Of a stretch of 64,000 bases of DNA, positions 10,138 to 20,257 are shown piece by piece (the first letter of the stretch is position 1; every line of letters begins with the position of its first letter). This DNA comes from Nitrososphaerota archaeon (GTDB lineage: Archaea > Thermoproteota > Nitrososphaeria > Nitrososphaerales > Nitrosopumilaceae). The translations under genes and the position numbers were made by a program. Under the pieces are notes generated by a model. That model searched no databases. It was not told the origin of the DNA and saw only the letters and a list, made by a program, of their open reading frames with translations. The stretch is taken from contig JAGWGB010000002.1 of the NCBI GenBank assembly GCA_028867595.1, forward strand, positions 62,001-126,000. The letters are read 5' to 3'.

Positions 10138-10776
10138 CTATTTTCTACGTATGGAATCAAGACGCAAAAATATTGGGTTGAGATACTTGCTAAAGCCCAC
10201 TATGATAGAACTTACACCCGTTCCAACAAGTGTTCCTCCTATGACATCTAACGGATAATGATCTCCGACATAAACTCTTGAGTAAATTACTAGAAATGCT
10301 TCAACAACAAGTATCAGCGAAGCAATAATCTGTTTTCTCTGGTTAAACCTTGCAAGCATGATGAACGCACCTGCAGAAACAATTACGGCATGGCCTGATG
10401 GAAAAGACGGATCATTTTCTCCCTTTACCAATATGTTGTCAGGTGTTGCTGGAGTCGGTCTTGGTCTGTCAATCTCATCTTTTAGAACTGTTCCAAGAGG
10501 TATCAGTATGATGAATGCTATGACAAGCAGAACTGCGGTCCTTCTACCTTCCTTTCCGCCAAACATGAAAATCAGTGCGGTAGTAGCTATCCATACTGCT
10601 TCTCTTCCATATTTTGTAAGTGCAATCATTATCTCATTGATAATTTTACTGTAAGGATTGTTTATTGACGCAAATGCAGAATGATCCCATCTTGTAAGTG
10701 AGTTATCCTGTCCTATCGATAATGCAAGAAATGCAAATATTGCAAACAATGCTATACCTGCAATGTAATACTTCAT
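10138..10776 (-). CDS. PAP2-family membrane phosphatase
   Basis: A 212-residue membrane protein with the three phosphatase motifs: KDEIDRPRP, PSGHAV, and SRVYVGDHYPLDVIGG with its catalytic His. A hydrophobic N-terminus and several further membrane segments are visible. The family removes phosphate from lipid phosphates such as polyprenyl diphosphates or phosphatidic-acid analogues at the membrane. It converges on the aldo/keto reductase gene. The lipid substrate cannot be told from the sequence. Confidence 0.92.
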   Translation of the reverse strand: MKYYIAGIALFAIFAFLALSIGQDNSLTRWDHSAFASINNPYSKIINEIMIALTKYGREAVWIATTALIFMFGGKEGRRTAVLLVIAFIILIPLGTVLKDEIDRPRPTPATPDNILVKGENDPSFPSGHAVIVSAGAFIMLARFNQRKQIIASLILVVEAFLVIYSRVYVGDHYPLDVIGGTLVGTGVSSIIVGFSKYLNPIFLRLDSIRRK

Positions 10777-10866
10777 CTAAATACAATCAAAAAATGACAC
10801 TATAAAATCTAATGAGAAATTCTCACAAATCCGAGATGTCTGACTGTATGCTGGTTTTTGTCTTGT

Positions 10867-11187
10867 CTATTTTGTACTTGCTTCACGAACAGCAGTTGCA
10901 TAGTCACAATCCGCCTTGAGCCTCATGTATGGAATCAATCTATAATGAATTGAATAGATTTTTTTTTCCTTGTAGAGTATCCCCTTTAGCAAAAGCGAGA
11001 CAAATCCGCCCGCCACTTTGGATGAAGGAATGCCCAACTCCTTGCATATCTCATCACGCTTTTTCTTGTATTGCTCCAAAGTAAAACTAACATTATTTAT
11101 TTCTAAAATTAGAGGCCACATGACTTTTTCCCAAACTAGCCGCCTGTTTTGGGTTGCAGATGCATATTTTCCCTTCTGGCTTGACAT
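10867..11187 (-). CDS. Hypothetical protein, possible winged-helix fold
   Basis: A 106-residue basic protein. The segment with YKKKRDEICKELGIPSSKVAGGFVSLLLKGIL looks like a helix-turn-helix or winged-helix module, in which case it could bind nucleic acid. A TATA-like ATAAATTC on the minus strand lies about 28 bases before the ATG. No family is recognised. Confidence 0.7.
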   Translation of the reverse strand: MSSQKGKYASATQNRRLVWEKVMWPLILEINNVSFTLEQYKKKRDEICKELGIPSSKVAGGFVSLLLKGILYKEKKIYSIHYRLIPYMRLKADCDYATAVREASTK

Positions 11188-11226
11188 TGATAACGTTCAA
11201 AAGTATTGTGATGAATTTATTGGTTG

Positions 11227-11931
11227 ATGCAAAACAAAATTGAAGAATCACTAGAAATGTTATCAAAAGACTGGAAAATTGAACCTGTAATTCGGGATTT
11301 CATTTTGGGCAAGAAAACTGACGTATCCGACTTTCAGACTAAAGTAAATGATGTGATATTTCACATACCATATCTACCATCAGATGGCGGATATGTCATT
11401 TGGAAGTGCTACTGGCCTGACTGCCACAACTGCTGCAACAGACAAGGGAGGCTGCCTCTGACCTCAAGCGACCTGATAACAATCAGCAAGAACTTGAAAT
11501 ATGAAAAAGTATCTGATTTTGTAAAAAATGAAACTAATGTAAACACATGGGAAGAGCGGGGGCCTGCTGGAAATTCAATAGTAATGACAATGATTAATCT
11601 CAAGCGAAAAACTGATGAGACAGAAGCAGAAGATGGCACTCACGTCAGATGCAGGTTCCTTGATGACAAGGGATATTGCGGTCTTCACCCCTCCAGACCA
11701 GGAGTCTGCTACCTGTATCCTTTCTCGTCATGGCTTGAAAACGAGAAAGGCAAGGCACGTGTACATGCAACATTTCAGTTTACTGGAGATTGCCCTGGAT
11801 TTTACTTTGCAAAATCCATTGATGAAATGAAAGAGATCCTTGTGGAATACTCTAAAATTATCTACGACTATACAATGAGCTCAAATCGAACCACTCGTGA
11901 AAATTTTGGATATGTAAGTATGGGCCTTTAG
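11227..11931 (+). CDS. YkgJ-family cysteine-cluster protein
   Basis: A 234-residue protein with the N-terminal cluster CYWPDCHNCCNRQG and a second group C...YCGLHPSRPGVCYLYPF, the pattern of the YkgJ (CxxCxxCC) family. The cysteines probably bind zinc or an iron-sulfur cluster; the biochemical role of the family is unknown. An alternative TTG one codon upstream exists. The stop codon overlaps that of the convergent reductase by four bases. Confidence 0.85.
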   Translation: MQNKIEESLEMLSKDWKIEPVIRDFILGKKTDVSDFQTKVNDVIFHIPYLPSDGGYVIWKCYWPDCHNCCNRQGRLPLTSSDLITISKNLKYEKVSDFVKNETNVNTWEERGPAGNSIVMTMINLKRKTDETEAEDGTHVRCRFLDDKGYCGLHPSRPGVCYLYPFSSWLENEKGKARVHATFQFTGDCPGFYFAKSIDEMKEILVEYSKIIYDYTMSSNRTTRENFGYVSMGL

Positions 11932-12935
11932 GCCTTGGCTACCTTCATCATGTCGGCCATTCGGATTTCCATTCCAAATCGCCATTCGTTTTTCTTCATG
12001 TATCTGTAAATTGCTATCAAATCTGCAAAGTTTTTCAGTATGCCAAACTTGCTGTCCATCTTGCTTCTGACAAAAGATAACACTCTTGAGTATATTGCAA
12101 ATTTTTCCAATACCATCTGGCGATATCTCTCATTATTTCCAATGTTCTCGACAAATATGTCAGCACATGTCATGCTTGGTATGATTCCCTCACCAAGTAG
12201 TGGATATACAGTACCTATCGACTCTCCCACTCCTACCACTTTACCATGATAGAATGGCTCGCACATGTCAGGTGTAGCAAGTCGAATTGGCCTTCCAACT
12301 GTCTTGATCACCTTGCCTCCGTATTTTTTCAAAAATGCGTCAGTTTCTGCAATGTGATTTCTGTTCTTGTCGCCAGCTCCTATGTGCGCGAGGTTTTTTC
12401 CAAGTGGGAAATACCAGAAATAGCCACTCATGGATGAAAATGGCTTAAGATAAAAGTCATCAAATGGAACGCCGTTCTCATATTCTACTTTGTATTGGTA
12501 TGTTGGCAAATGGAAATCGCGCGCAAGTCTTGGTAGGTAAGACCTGTGAAAGCCCGTAGAATCTATTATTATGTCAAATTCTGATTCCAAGTCTTCAATC
12601 TTTGGGGCCTTGCCATAGTGAATCTTGCAGCCTTTTGCCATGTCTTTTATCAAACCTATCTTGTTGTATGTGCACAGTCCCATCAGCTTGATTGTAAACT
12701 GGTCAGAATTCATGCTGATGTACATCTTCTTTCCGTCATGTATCAGGTAATCATTAAAATCAAGATCACACTTTTTTGCAAATTCATTCATAGGGCCTTT
12801 TGTGGTGCCCCAAGCACATATGGAATCATGGTTTTCTTCTGTACTTCTCTCAAAGCCTACCACTTCGTGTTGCTTTTTCAATCTTGCAAGAAGATATGCG
12901 CCGGCAACCCCTATTCCAACAACAGCTATTTTCAA
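11928..12935 (-). CDS. FAD-dependent oxidoreductase, geranylgeranyl-reductase-like
   Basis: A 335-residue flavoprotein. The N-terminal dinucleotide-binding motif (VVGIGVAGAYLLARL) is at residues 4-18, and the GG-reductase pattern continues with DIIIDSTGFHRSYLPR and VGVGESIGTVYPLLGEGI in the FAD-contact region. Related archaeal enzymes saturate the isoprenoid chains of membrane lipids. It is short for that family, so a different substrate is possible. The TTG start is supported by TTTTTTATTAGG 26 bases upstream. Confidence 0.82.
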   Translation of the reverse strand: MKIAVVGIGVAGAYLLARLKKQHEVVGFERSTEENHDSICAWGTTKGPMNEFAKKCDLDFNDYLIHDGKKMYISMNSDQFTIKLMGLCTYNKIGLIKDMAKGCKIHYGKAPKIEDLESEFDIIIDSTGFHRSYLPRLARDFHLPTYQYKVEYENGVPFDDFYLKPFSSMSGYFWYFPLGKNLAHIGAGDKNRNHIAETDAFLKKYGGKVIKTVGRPIRLATPDMCEPFYHGKVVGVGESIGTVYPLLGEGIIPSMTCADIFVENIGNNERYRQMVLEKFAIYSRVLSFVRSKMDSKFGILKNFADLIAIYRYMKKNEWRFGMEIRMADMMKVAKA

Positions 12936-12988
12936 ACGAGCTTATACCTGAAATGACCTAATAAAAAAGATGTGGCTAGAAAAATTGG

Positions 12989-15868
12989 TTACTCTATTAA
13001 AATGGCAGGCTTGTATGGTCTAGCTGTTCTTGCCTTGTTTTTTGGATCATACTTGGCTTGATCAGTCTCGGAAAAAACTTGCAGACCTATGCCATATTCG
13101 CCTTTTATCAAAGATTCTAGCTCAGATAATGCTTTTATCTCGTCTACTGCACCAACCTTGTTTTTAGAATCTCTGCTCTCTTGAGATTCAGATAAAATGT
13201 CATTGACTGTTTTTTTGACAAAGTCAGGGTCTTTTTTTATCTCAGCTGTCTCGTTGTCTGCTATCAGTGATTTTATCATGGTGCCTATGTTGACGTTTCC
13301 GCTCGTAACCTGGTACAATATTTTCTGGTACGCCTTTGCTTTCCATGCTGCTGCGGTGTATATTGTAATTTTCTTTGGAGTCATCTTTGTTACCTTGATT
13401 ATGTTCTTGATGTCATCTAAGGTTGTCTTGAGAAGGTCTTCTGATTGGACTGAAAGAAGATCAATTTTTGTCTCATCTGGGTTGGGCCAAGGTGACATTG
13501 ACACAAGTCCTTGATTCCCAAGTCTTGACCACATCTCTTCTGAAACATATGGTGCAAAAGGCGACAGCATTGCTACTCTTGCAGAAAGCACTTCATGCAA
13601 AATTCCTGCTTGGTCTGTTCTGTTTTTTGCCTCGACTCTCCTAAGATACCACTGTATGTCAGAGTCAAACTCGTACAAGACATGATGAAGTGCCTCTCTT
13701 AATCTCATTTTTTGAATAGATACTGTTGCCTTTGCAATCAACTGCTGCAAGCGGCTATGAATCCACTTGTCTTCTTGCATGAGCAAGGCTTCTTTTGCAG
13801 CCTTGTACTTGGTGGATTCTTCTAGCATGTTTTCTAGCTTGTTCTTGATTCCGCGAACCGCTTCCTGGTTAAAATCTGCATCCTGGAGAAGTTCTGCAGA
13901 AATCAAGATTGCAAGCCTAATGGAATCCGCGCCATGTGTCTTGATTGCGTCCCTTAGCGGTATTATGTTTCCCATTGATTTTGACATTTTTTTACCATCC
14001 ATCAAAACTGAGCCGTTGACAACTATCTCCTCGGGCCAATATTTTTTTGGAAATATTGCCAGATGGTTAAAAATGAAAAATGTCAGGTGGTTTGGTACCA
14101 AGTCCCTGCCTGAATGTCTGGCATTGACTGGATAGTAATATTGGAATTCTTTTTTTATTTTTTCTAATGTCTCTTGCGGAATTTTTGATTCAGATGATAT
14201 CTTTTGCAAATCTCCTTTTTCAAGAAAGACATAATCAAAAAATGAATCAGATATGTAGTCTGGCTTTATCTCGCCGGCATTGACGTATTTCACTATTGTA
14301 TAATATGCCATGTAAATGACAGAATCTGACAGGCTCTCTATTATCCAGTTCTTGTCCCATGGAAGCTTGGTTCCAAGCCCGTGCTGTCTTGCACACGCCC
14401 TCTCTTTTAGCCAGTCTACTACATGGTTGAACTCATTTCTTATCTCTTCGGGAAGTATCTTCATTTCATTTATCCATGAATGGACCTTTTCCTTCCATTC
14501 TGGGTTTGAGTAATTGAGAAACCATTGGTTGTCCAAGAGTTTTACGACACATTCTGCGCCGCATCTGCACCTTACGGGATTTTCATTTAGTTCATACAAA
14601 ATGTCTGCGTTACCGTTGTCGAGAATCCATTTTTTGACCGCTTCTTTTGCATCTGCAACAACTTTGTTGGCAAATTTACCTGTGTTTTGTTTTAACTTGC
14701 CACCATAGAATTCTTTTGAGTATATCTCCTTTGTAGCCTCTTCTAGTTTTGGATCATCTTGGTTTTTGATTCCAAGTTTTTCAATTATTTCTCTTGCAGG
14801 AATATCCCCATAACCTTCTGTCTCAATTATGGAAATTGGCTTGATCTCTGATAGGGCAGGAATGTTGGGATGCCTTGAAGCCTCTTTTTTCAGGTCGTCT
14901 AGTGCCTGATAATCAAATGGGGCATGTGCAGGAACAGACATTACCACACCAGTTCCGTTATCGCTTTCGACAAATGTGGCAGGCAGGATGTAGACCTCGT
15001 CACTTCTTTCTGGAATCTTGACTTTTTTGCCTACAAGTTCTGATCCTGAAATGTTTCCAGTCTTTGTTATTTTTTTATTAAGAAATCCTAGTTTTATTGC
15101 GCACTCGGGACTGATTATCCATTCTTCATTGTCTACTTTGGCAATCTCATAGTTGACATTGGGGTTTACCCAAAGATTTGTTACTCCAAATATTGTTTCT
15201 GGGCGCAGTGTAGCTGTCGGCAAAACATAGTTGTCATACTTGAATTTGATAACTGTATATTCCGTAAAGCTTGGTTCGATATCGCCAAGCGTGTCATGCT
15301 GTGATACTGGGTTTTGATCTTTTGGACACCAGCCGACTGGATGTGTTCCTTGGATGACAAGTCCATTTTCTTTTAGTTTCTTAAACTGCCACTCTATGAA
15401 CTTGTTGTAAAAGGGATCTATTGTAGTAAATTCTCTTCTCCAGTCTATCGAGTATCCCATCTCTATCATACCTGCCTTGATTTCCTGATGGAAATAATCT
15501 GCAATCTTTACAGGCTCTGAAAACTCTCTTATCTTTTCGTCAGGAACTTTGTACAAGGTTCTGAACGCCTCGATTAGGTCCTTATCATTTTCCTGAACTC
15601 TTCTTGCCATGCCAAGAATGGGAGTTCCAGTATAATGGAATCCCATTGGAAACAAGACATTGTATCCTGACATTCGCATAAACCTTGCATGTACGTCTGC
15701 CAACGTGTATGTCCTGCCGTGCCCTATGTGCTGCGGTGAATTGGGATACGGATATGCTACTGTAACAAAAAATTTTTTTCTTGAATCGGGATTACTCTCA
15801 AACTGTTTTTCATCATTCCATTTTTTCCTCCATTTCTCCTCAATCTGTGCCCATTCCATCTTTGTCAC
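12989..15868 (-). CDS. leuS: Leucyl-tRNA synthetase
   Basis: A 959-residue class I aminoacyl-tRNA synthetase of the archaeal/eukaryotic type. The HIGH motif is at residues 47-50 (NSPQHIGHGRT) and KMSKS is near residue 625 (DGKKMSKSMGN). The long insertion between them is the editing domain. Its ATG overlaps the alaS stop region by four bases, so both synthetases are translated from one message. Confidence 0.97.
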   Translation of the reverse strand: MTKMEWAQIEEKWRKKWNDEKQFESNPDSRKKFFVTVAYPYPNSPQHIGHGRTYTLADVHARFMRMSGYNVLFPMGFHYTGTPILGMARRVQENDKDLIEAFRTLYKVPDEKIREFSEPVKIADYFHQEIKAGMIEMGYSIDWRREFTTIDPFYNKFIEWQFKKLKENGLVIQGTHPVGWCPKDQNPVSQHDTLGDIEPSFTEYTVIKFKYDNYVLPTATLRPETIFGVTNLWVNPNVNYEIAKVDNEEWIISPECAIKLGFLNKKITKTGNISGSELVGKKVKIPERSDEVYILPATFVESDNGTGVVMSVPAHAPFDYQALDDLKKEASRHPNIPALSEIKPISIIETEGYGDIPAREIIEKLGIKNQDDPKLEEATKEIYSKEFYGGKLKQNTGKFANKVVADAKEAVKKWILDNGNADILYELNENPVRCRCGAECVVKLLDNQWFLNYSNPEWKEKVHSWINEMKILPEEIRNEFNHVVDWLKERACARQHGLGTKLPWDKNWIIESLSDSVIYMAYYTIVKYVNAGEIKPDYISDSFFDYVFLEKGDLQKISSESKIPQETLEKIKKEFQYYYPVNARHSGRDLVPNHLTFFIFNHLAIFPKKYWPEEIVVNGSVLMDGKKMSKSMGNIIPLRDAIKTHGADSIRLAILISAELLQDADFNQEAVRGIKNKLENMLEESTKYKAAKEALLMQEDKWIHSRLQQLIAKATVSIQKMRLREALHHVLYEFDSDIQWYLRRVEAKNRTDQAGILHEVLSARVAMLSPFAPYVSEEMWSRLGNQGLVSMSPWPNPDETKIDLLSVQSEDLLKTTLDDIKNIIKVTKMTPKKITIYTAAAWKAKAYQKILYQVTSGNVNIGTMIKSLIADNETAEIKKDPDFVKKTVNDILSESQESRDSKNKVGAVDEIKALSELESLIKGEYGIGLQVFSETDQAKYDPKNKARTARPYKPAILIE

Positions 15869-18570
15869 TTTCCAAGAATAGATTGTTCAGCAGCAACGAG
15901 GGCATCTTTTATCTTGAGTATGTCTTTTCCTCCGCCCTGTCCAAATGTATCCTTTCCGCCACCCGAACCGCCAAGAACTTTGGATACGTCTCTGACCAAA
16001 TCTCCTGCCTTCTTTGTCTTTACAGCATCGGTGCCACAAAATGCAACTATGCGAATCGCGCCGTTTTTCACTATCAATGCGCAGTAGATGAGCGACTTGT
16101 CTAGGCTAACTGCCTGCTCGCCAACTGCAATGTGGTATTCGTCATCAAGCTCTTCTTCTATGATACTAAACAACTTGACATTTCCTAGATTCTTTGCCTG
16201 AGATATGGCAGATTTTGCAGAAGACTCTGATGTTCTTTTTATTATTTGCTTGATCCTCTTTTTTGCGTCTTCACCATCTCTTACTACATGTTCAAATGAC
16301 TCTAGGACTTTTTCCTTGCTTGAACCAAGCGACTTTACAATCTGTGATATTTTCTTGTCTTGACTTTGCGTATACTTGATTGCAGCTTCGCCTGAAACAA
16401 ATTCTAGCCTTACCACACCATCCTGAATTCTTTCTGATTTTGTAATTTTGATTAGGCCAAGCTCGCCTGTCTTGCGTACATGTGTGCCACCACATGCCTC
16501 AACATCAAGTCCATCGATGTTCACTATTCTGACCATTTTTACAGGCACCACTCCTCCTTGGTATATTCTAAAACCGTATTTCTGCTCTGCATCACCACGG
16601 TCAAATTCGTTGATCAGAATTGGTATGTCTTTTCGAATTGAAAGATTTGCAAAGTCTTCTATCTTTGTTATCTCTTCTTCTGTAAGATTTGAGTGATGGG
16701 TGATGTCAAGCCTTGCATAGTTCTGTTCTTTAAACGCAGAATGCTGCCAGATCCACGAGCCCAAAGTGTTTCTTGCTGATGCGTTAACTACATGTGTACT
16801 TGTGTGGTGTCGCGTGATACCGTATCGTCTTGCCTCATCTATCTTGCATCTTACAACTTCTCCTTCTTGAGGGGCCCCTCCCTTTGTTTCATGTACTACT
16901 ACATTGCCGTGCTTGCTTACATCCATTACATCGTAATTTCCAATCTTTCCATGATCTGGCTCTTGACCTCCTCCTCTTGGGTAAAATGACGTCTTATCAA
17001 GAACTACGTACTTTCCATTTAGAACCTTGAGAACTTTGGCTTCAAATTCATGAGGATCCTCTTTGTAGTATGACAAGACTGTATCTGGTATTCCGTCTAG
17101 GTTCAACTGGATTGTTTTTTCAGCCTTTTCTGATTGGTGCAAGTCAGACAGCTTTTCATAAAATGTAGATGGGATCTCTGAGATAATCTGTGTCTCTTTT
17201 AGGAAATCTGGTGTTATGCCATCTGATTCGTAGAGGCGAATCAAGTCGTCCACTGATAATTTCTTGTTCTGTGTTCGCAATGTGTTTGAAATGTTTGTCA
17301 TTCTAATTCGTGATTCCTTGTAGCGCTCCTTTTCAATTCCAATGATTGTTTTTACATCATTTCTGGTTCCTTCAAGTTCGTGATATGTTGATTTCAAATA
17401 ATCTATGTGAAGATCAATTAGATCATCCAAGTCAAAATTCCAGCCAAACCTATCTATTGTTGCAAGTGTACGCCTCAGTATCATTCTAAGGTTGTATCCG
17501 CCTCCAACATTGCTTGGCAGTGCACCGTCTGAGATGGCAAAGACCAAAGTTCGCAGGTGATCTGCAATGAGGTAGATTCCCTCTAAAGGTGAGATCATCT
17601 TGTCCATTTTCGTGCTATCAATTCCAGCCAGCAAAGCGGCATTTTTTCTTGCAATGGATAGGTCGTTAGATTCCGATAGCGTCTTTGCTATGGCTCTAAA
17701 GTATCTTGAGATTGTGTCAGAATCTGTGTCTATGCCTATTTTTTCTATCATGTGCTTTGTTATAGGTCCAAAACAGCAGTCATATGCTGTTGGAGTTCCC
17801 ATGGTAATCCATGCAAACCGCTCAAGGCCTGCTCCCATGTCTATTATTTTTTGATCCAGGACAGAGTAGTTTTCAAGCTCGCCTTGAAACTCGGTAAATA
17901 CTGCATTGCCAAGCTCTAATCCGCGTACAAAGTACTCTAGCGATGATCCAAAAGATCCGCCGCCTGCCCATACGTCTTCTACGAAAACTATCTCTTCTTT
18001 GTTGATTCCAAACTTTTCAGTTAACATTCGAAAATCAAGCTCGACACATCTGTCTTTCCAATATCCTTGTGAGTTTGGTATGCTGTGTTGGCCAATCATG
18101 CAAAAACTTGAAAAGTGTCTACCTGTTACACCGACATTTTCAATGTCTTTGAATCTAAGACATGTCTGTGGCACTACCAAGGGATTTGCTGGAAACTCAA
18201 ATACAACCTTTGAACCCATAACTCTTTGGAAATCAACTATCGAAGCAATTGTAAAATAAAGATCATCTCTCCATCTACACACGACTGGATACCGACTTAC
18301 TGACTTGTGTCCGTTGTTTACGAAAAAAGATTCTACCTCCTTCCAGGCTTGTGTATAGTCAAATCGTTTTTTTGTAGGCGGATCACCTATGAATGAGTAG
18401 CTGTTCTCTAGATGATCTGGACAGACAGCTCGACTGTCATCTAGCGTCCAGAAATAGCGTCTACACTTGGAACAAGACTTTCTTTTGAATCCCTCGTTTT
18501 CAAAAAGAGCGACCTTGTAATACCTATCTGGTTCTGATGAAAACTTGGCAAGAATCTGACTCTTGTCCAT
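15865..18570 (-). CDS. alaS: Alanyl-tRNA synthetase
   Basis: A 901-residue class II synthetase of archaeal type. An N-terminal Cys-rich segment (KSCSKCRRYFW) precedes the catalytic domain. The editing domain carries HHTSTHVVN near residue 588 and CGGTHVRKTGE near residue 692, the zinc-binding set that clears mischarged Ser/Gly-tRNA-Ala. The C-terminal end has a Gly-rich GGSGGGKDTFGQGGGKD stretch. GCTTAATATCC lies about 26 bases before the ATG, indicating a leaderless start for the alaS-leuS operon. Confidence 0.97.
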   Translation of the reverse strand: MDKSQILAKFSSEPDRYYKVALFENEGFKRKSCSKCRRYFWTLDDSRAVCPDHLENSYSFIGDPPTKKRFDYTQAWKEVESFFVNNGHKSVSRYPVVCRWRDDLYFTIASIVDFQRVMGSKVVFEFPANPLVVPQTCLRFKDIENVGVTGRHFSSFCMIGQHSIPNSQGYWKDRCVELDFRMLTEKFGINKEEIVFVEDVWAGGGSFGSSLEYFVRGLELGNAVFTEFQGELENYSVLDQKIIDMGAGLERFAWITMGTPTAYDCCFGPITKHMIEKIGIDTDSDTISRYFRAIAKTLSESNDLSIARKNAALLAGIDSTKMDKMISPLEGIYLIADHLRTLVFAISDGALPSNVGGGYNLRMILRRTLATIDRFGWNFDLDDLIDLHIDYLKSTYHELEGTRNDVKTIIGIEKERYKESRIRMTNISNTLRTQNKKLSVDDLIRLYESDGITPDFLKETQIISEIPSTFYEKLSDLHQSEKAEKTIQLNLDGIPDTVLSYYKEDPHEFEAKVLKVLNGKYVVLDKTSFYPRGGGQEPDHGKIGNYDVMDVSKHGNVVVHETKGGAPQEGEVVRCKIDEARRYGITRHHTSTHVVNASARNTLGSWIWQHSAFKEQNYARLDITHHSNLTEEEITKIEDFANLSIRKDIPILINEFDRGDAEQKYGFRIYQGGVVPVKMVRIVNIDGLDVEACGGTHVRKTGELGLIKITKSERIQDGVVRLEFVSGEAAIKYTQSQDKKISQIVKSLGSSKEKVLESFEHVVRDGEDAKKRIKQIIKRTSESSAKSAISQAKNLGNVKLFSIIEEELDDEYHIAVGEQAVSLDKSLIYCALIVKNGAIRIVAFCGTDAVKTKKAGDLVRDVSKVLGGSGGGKDTFGQGGGKDILKIKDALVAAEQSILGK

Positions 18571-18647
18571 TTCACAAGTTTTTGTTCTGAAGGATATTAA
18601 GCATTCTGAAGCAACACATTAAATATGATCTTTTTTGAGATTTTCTT

Positions 18648-19160
18648 ATGTTCATATTCGAAAAGAAAGGGTGGAAAGAAGGAGATTATGTTTTCACTTC
18701 GCAGAAAAACGGTGACTATAGAGATATGATTATTGGCATGGTCACAGGAGTGGAAAATTCAAAGATAGGGATAAACGGCATCATAGTAAATGCGGCTGGT
18801 CTGAAAAACAAAGTTTCTCAAGGAAAAGCAGGCCCGCAGTCTGAACGCGTGTTAAAAAATCCAGATCCAAAAGAGGCTGTCTTTGCTTTAATTTACAGAG
18901 TCGAATATGACAACTTTACAGGCATTTTTGATGTAAACACTGATCCTGTAGAAAAACTGAACAAGACTCTTTACAACATACTCAATGGATGGATAAGGGA
19001 ATCAATCCCTGAATTGATAAACAATGTTCTTTCTTTGCCTGATGGCGAAGAAAAAAATCTTGCAAAAAGAGTCTTGAAACAAAGGATGGATACGTTGTAT
19101 GACAAAGATCTCAAGAGATACATGTATTCTGTATGCCGAAGTCTTAAGATTCTAAACTAG
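18648..19160 (+). CDS. Conserved hypothetical protein
   Basis: A 170-residue soluble protein divergent from alaS. No family is recognised. The N-terminal half is beta-rich (EGDYVFTSQKNGDYRDMIIGMVTGV), while the C-terminal half is helical and charged (KNLAKRVLKQRMDTLYDKDLKRY). TTAAATAT at 18619-18626 is a TATA-like element placed for a leaderless ATG at 18648. Confidence 0.75.
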   Translation: MFIFEKKGWKEGDYVFTSQKNGDYRDMIIGMVTGVENSKIGINGIIVNAAGLKNKVSQGKAGPQSERVLKNPDPKEAVFALIYRVEYDNFTGIFDVNTDPVEKLNKTLYNILNGWIRESIPELINNVLSLPDGEEKNLAKRVLKQRMDTLYDKDLKRYMYSVCRSLKILN

Positions 19161-19208
19161 ATGCAAGTAGACGCACTAGTGTTTTTTGTAATCTAGAATC
19201 TCCATAGT

Positions 19209-19216
19209 TTTATATT
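19209..19216 (+). promoter_or_regulatory. TATA-like box for rpl12
   Basis: TTTATATT lies about 26-33 bases before the L12 ATG, the spacing expected for an archaeal promoter with a very short or absent leader. Confidence 0.5.
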
Positions 19217-19241
19217 ATGGCTCTGGCAAAATCCGTTTACA

Positions 19242-19544
19242 ATGGAATACGTATACGCTGCATTGCTTTTGCACAAAGAAAAGAAGGAGATCAATGAGGC
19301 AAACATTACTAGCATAATCAAGGCCTCAGGAGCTACAGTAAATGAAGCTCAAGTAAAAGCACTCATTGCAGCACTTGCTGATGTGAACATTGAAGAGGCA
19401 ATCAAAGCTGCACCAGTTGCAGTGGCAGCAGCAGCCCCAGCAGCACCAGCCGCAGGCGGTGCAAAAGAAGAGAAGAAAGAGGCTGAAGCACCTGCAAAGA
19501 GCGAAGAGCAGGCAATGGAAGGCCTTTCAGCACTGTTCGGTTAA
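19242..19544 (+). CDS. rpl12: Ribosomal stalk protein P1/L12
   Basis: A 100-residue archaeal stalk protein with an N-terminal dimerisation helix region ([18 protein letters not shown]), an Ala/Pro-rich hinge, and the charged tail ending [13 protein letters not shown], which contacts translation factors. It is transcribed alone on the plus strand here, away from L10-L1 on the minus strand, whereas these genes are adjacent and co-directional in many archaea. Confidence 0.95.
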   Translation: MEYVYAALLLHKEKKEINEANITSIIKASGATVNEAQVKALIAALADVNIEEAIKAAPVAVAAAAPAAPAAGGAKEEKKEAEAPAKSEEQAMEGLSALFG

Positions 19545-19573
19545 ATCTGTTATTTCTATTTCCTTTTTTGTAA
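19545..19573 (+). terminator. T-rich tract after rpl12
   Basis: Several T-runs, the longest of six bases, follow the L12 stop. They are plausible oligo-T terminators for this single-gene transcript. Confidence 0.35.
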
Positions 19574-19615
19574 TCATCTAAAGATTATTTACTATCTCAT
19601 CTAATACCTTGTAAT

Positions 19616-20251
19616 TTGACCGAGTTTTCATTACCCATTCAGGCCACAATTCTCATTTTAGATCTTTTTGGCACAATGGCATTTGCCGTAACCGGAGCGT
19701 TCAAAGCGATAGAACACAAGGCAGACATTGTTGGCATAATTCTTCTTGCTACAATTACAGGCGTGGCAGGGGGAACCATTCGAGATGTAGTGATGGGACA
19801 CTTTCCGCCGCATTCTGTCTCTGATCCTTACTATGTGGTCATAACAGTATCAACTGGAATTGTAATCTTCTTTTTGTATCCGAAGATGCAAAAACATTGG
19901 AATTTATTTTTAAAGTTTGATGCAATAGGGCTTGGTGTTTTTACTGCAATCGGTGCTACATTTGCATACCAAATCTATGGAATGAACTTTCTTGCGATTG
20001 CACTGGCAGGCATGGTTACAGCCATAGGGGGTGGAATACTGCGTGACATGTTCGTAAACGAGGTGCCTATAGTTTTTGTTAAGGAACTCTATGCCTCTGC
20101 AAGTTTCTTAGGGATATTGGTCTTTTATGCAATACTTGCAGCTGGCTCTAACCTGGAAACAGCCACAATATCGTCTATCATAGTGGTTACAGTGCTTAGG
20201 CTTGTAGCCATGAAGTATAATTGGAACCTGCCCAAAGCCCGTGAAAGATAA
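19616..20251 (+). CDS. UPF0126/TRIC-type membrane protein
   Basis: A 211-residue protein with about seven membrane segments arranged as two repeats, each ending in a glycine-rich RD motif (TGVAGGTIRDVVMG and TAIGGGILRDMFV). This is the YicG/TRIC family, whose bacterial and archaeal members form trimeric cation channels. Start is TTG, supported by a TATA-like GATTATTTAC about 28 bases upstream. The physiological ion is not predictable. Confidence 0.9.
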   Translation: MTEFSLPIQATILILDLFGTMAFAVTGAFKAIEHKADIVGIILLATITGVAGGTIRDVVMGHFPPHSVSDPYYVVITVSTGIVIFFLYPKMQKHWNLFLKFDAIGLGVFTAIGATFAYQIYGMNFLAIALAGMVTAIGGGILRDMFVNEVPIVFVKELYASASFLGILVFYAILAAGSNLETATISSIIVVTVLRLVAMKYNWNLPKARER

Positions 20252-20257
20252 TCTTTC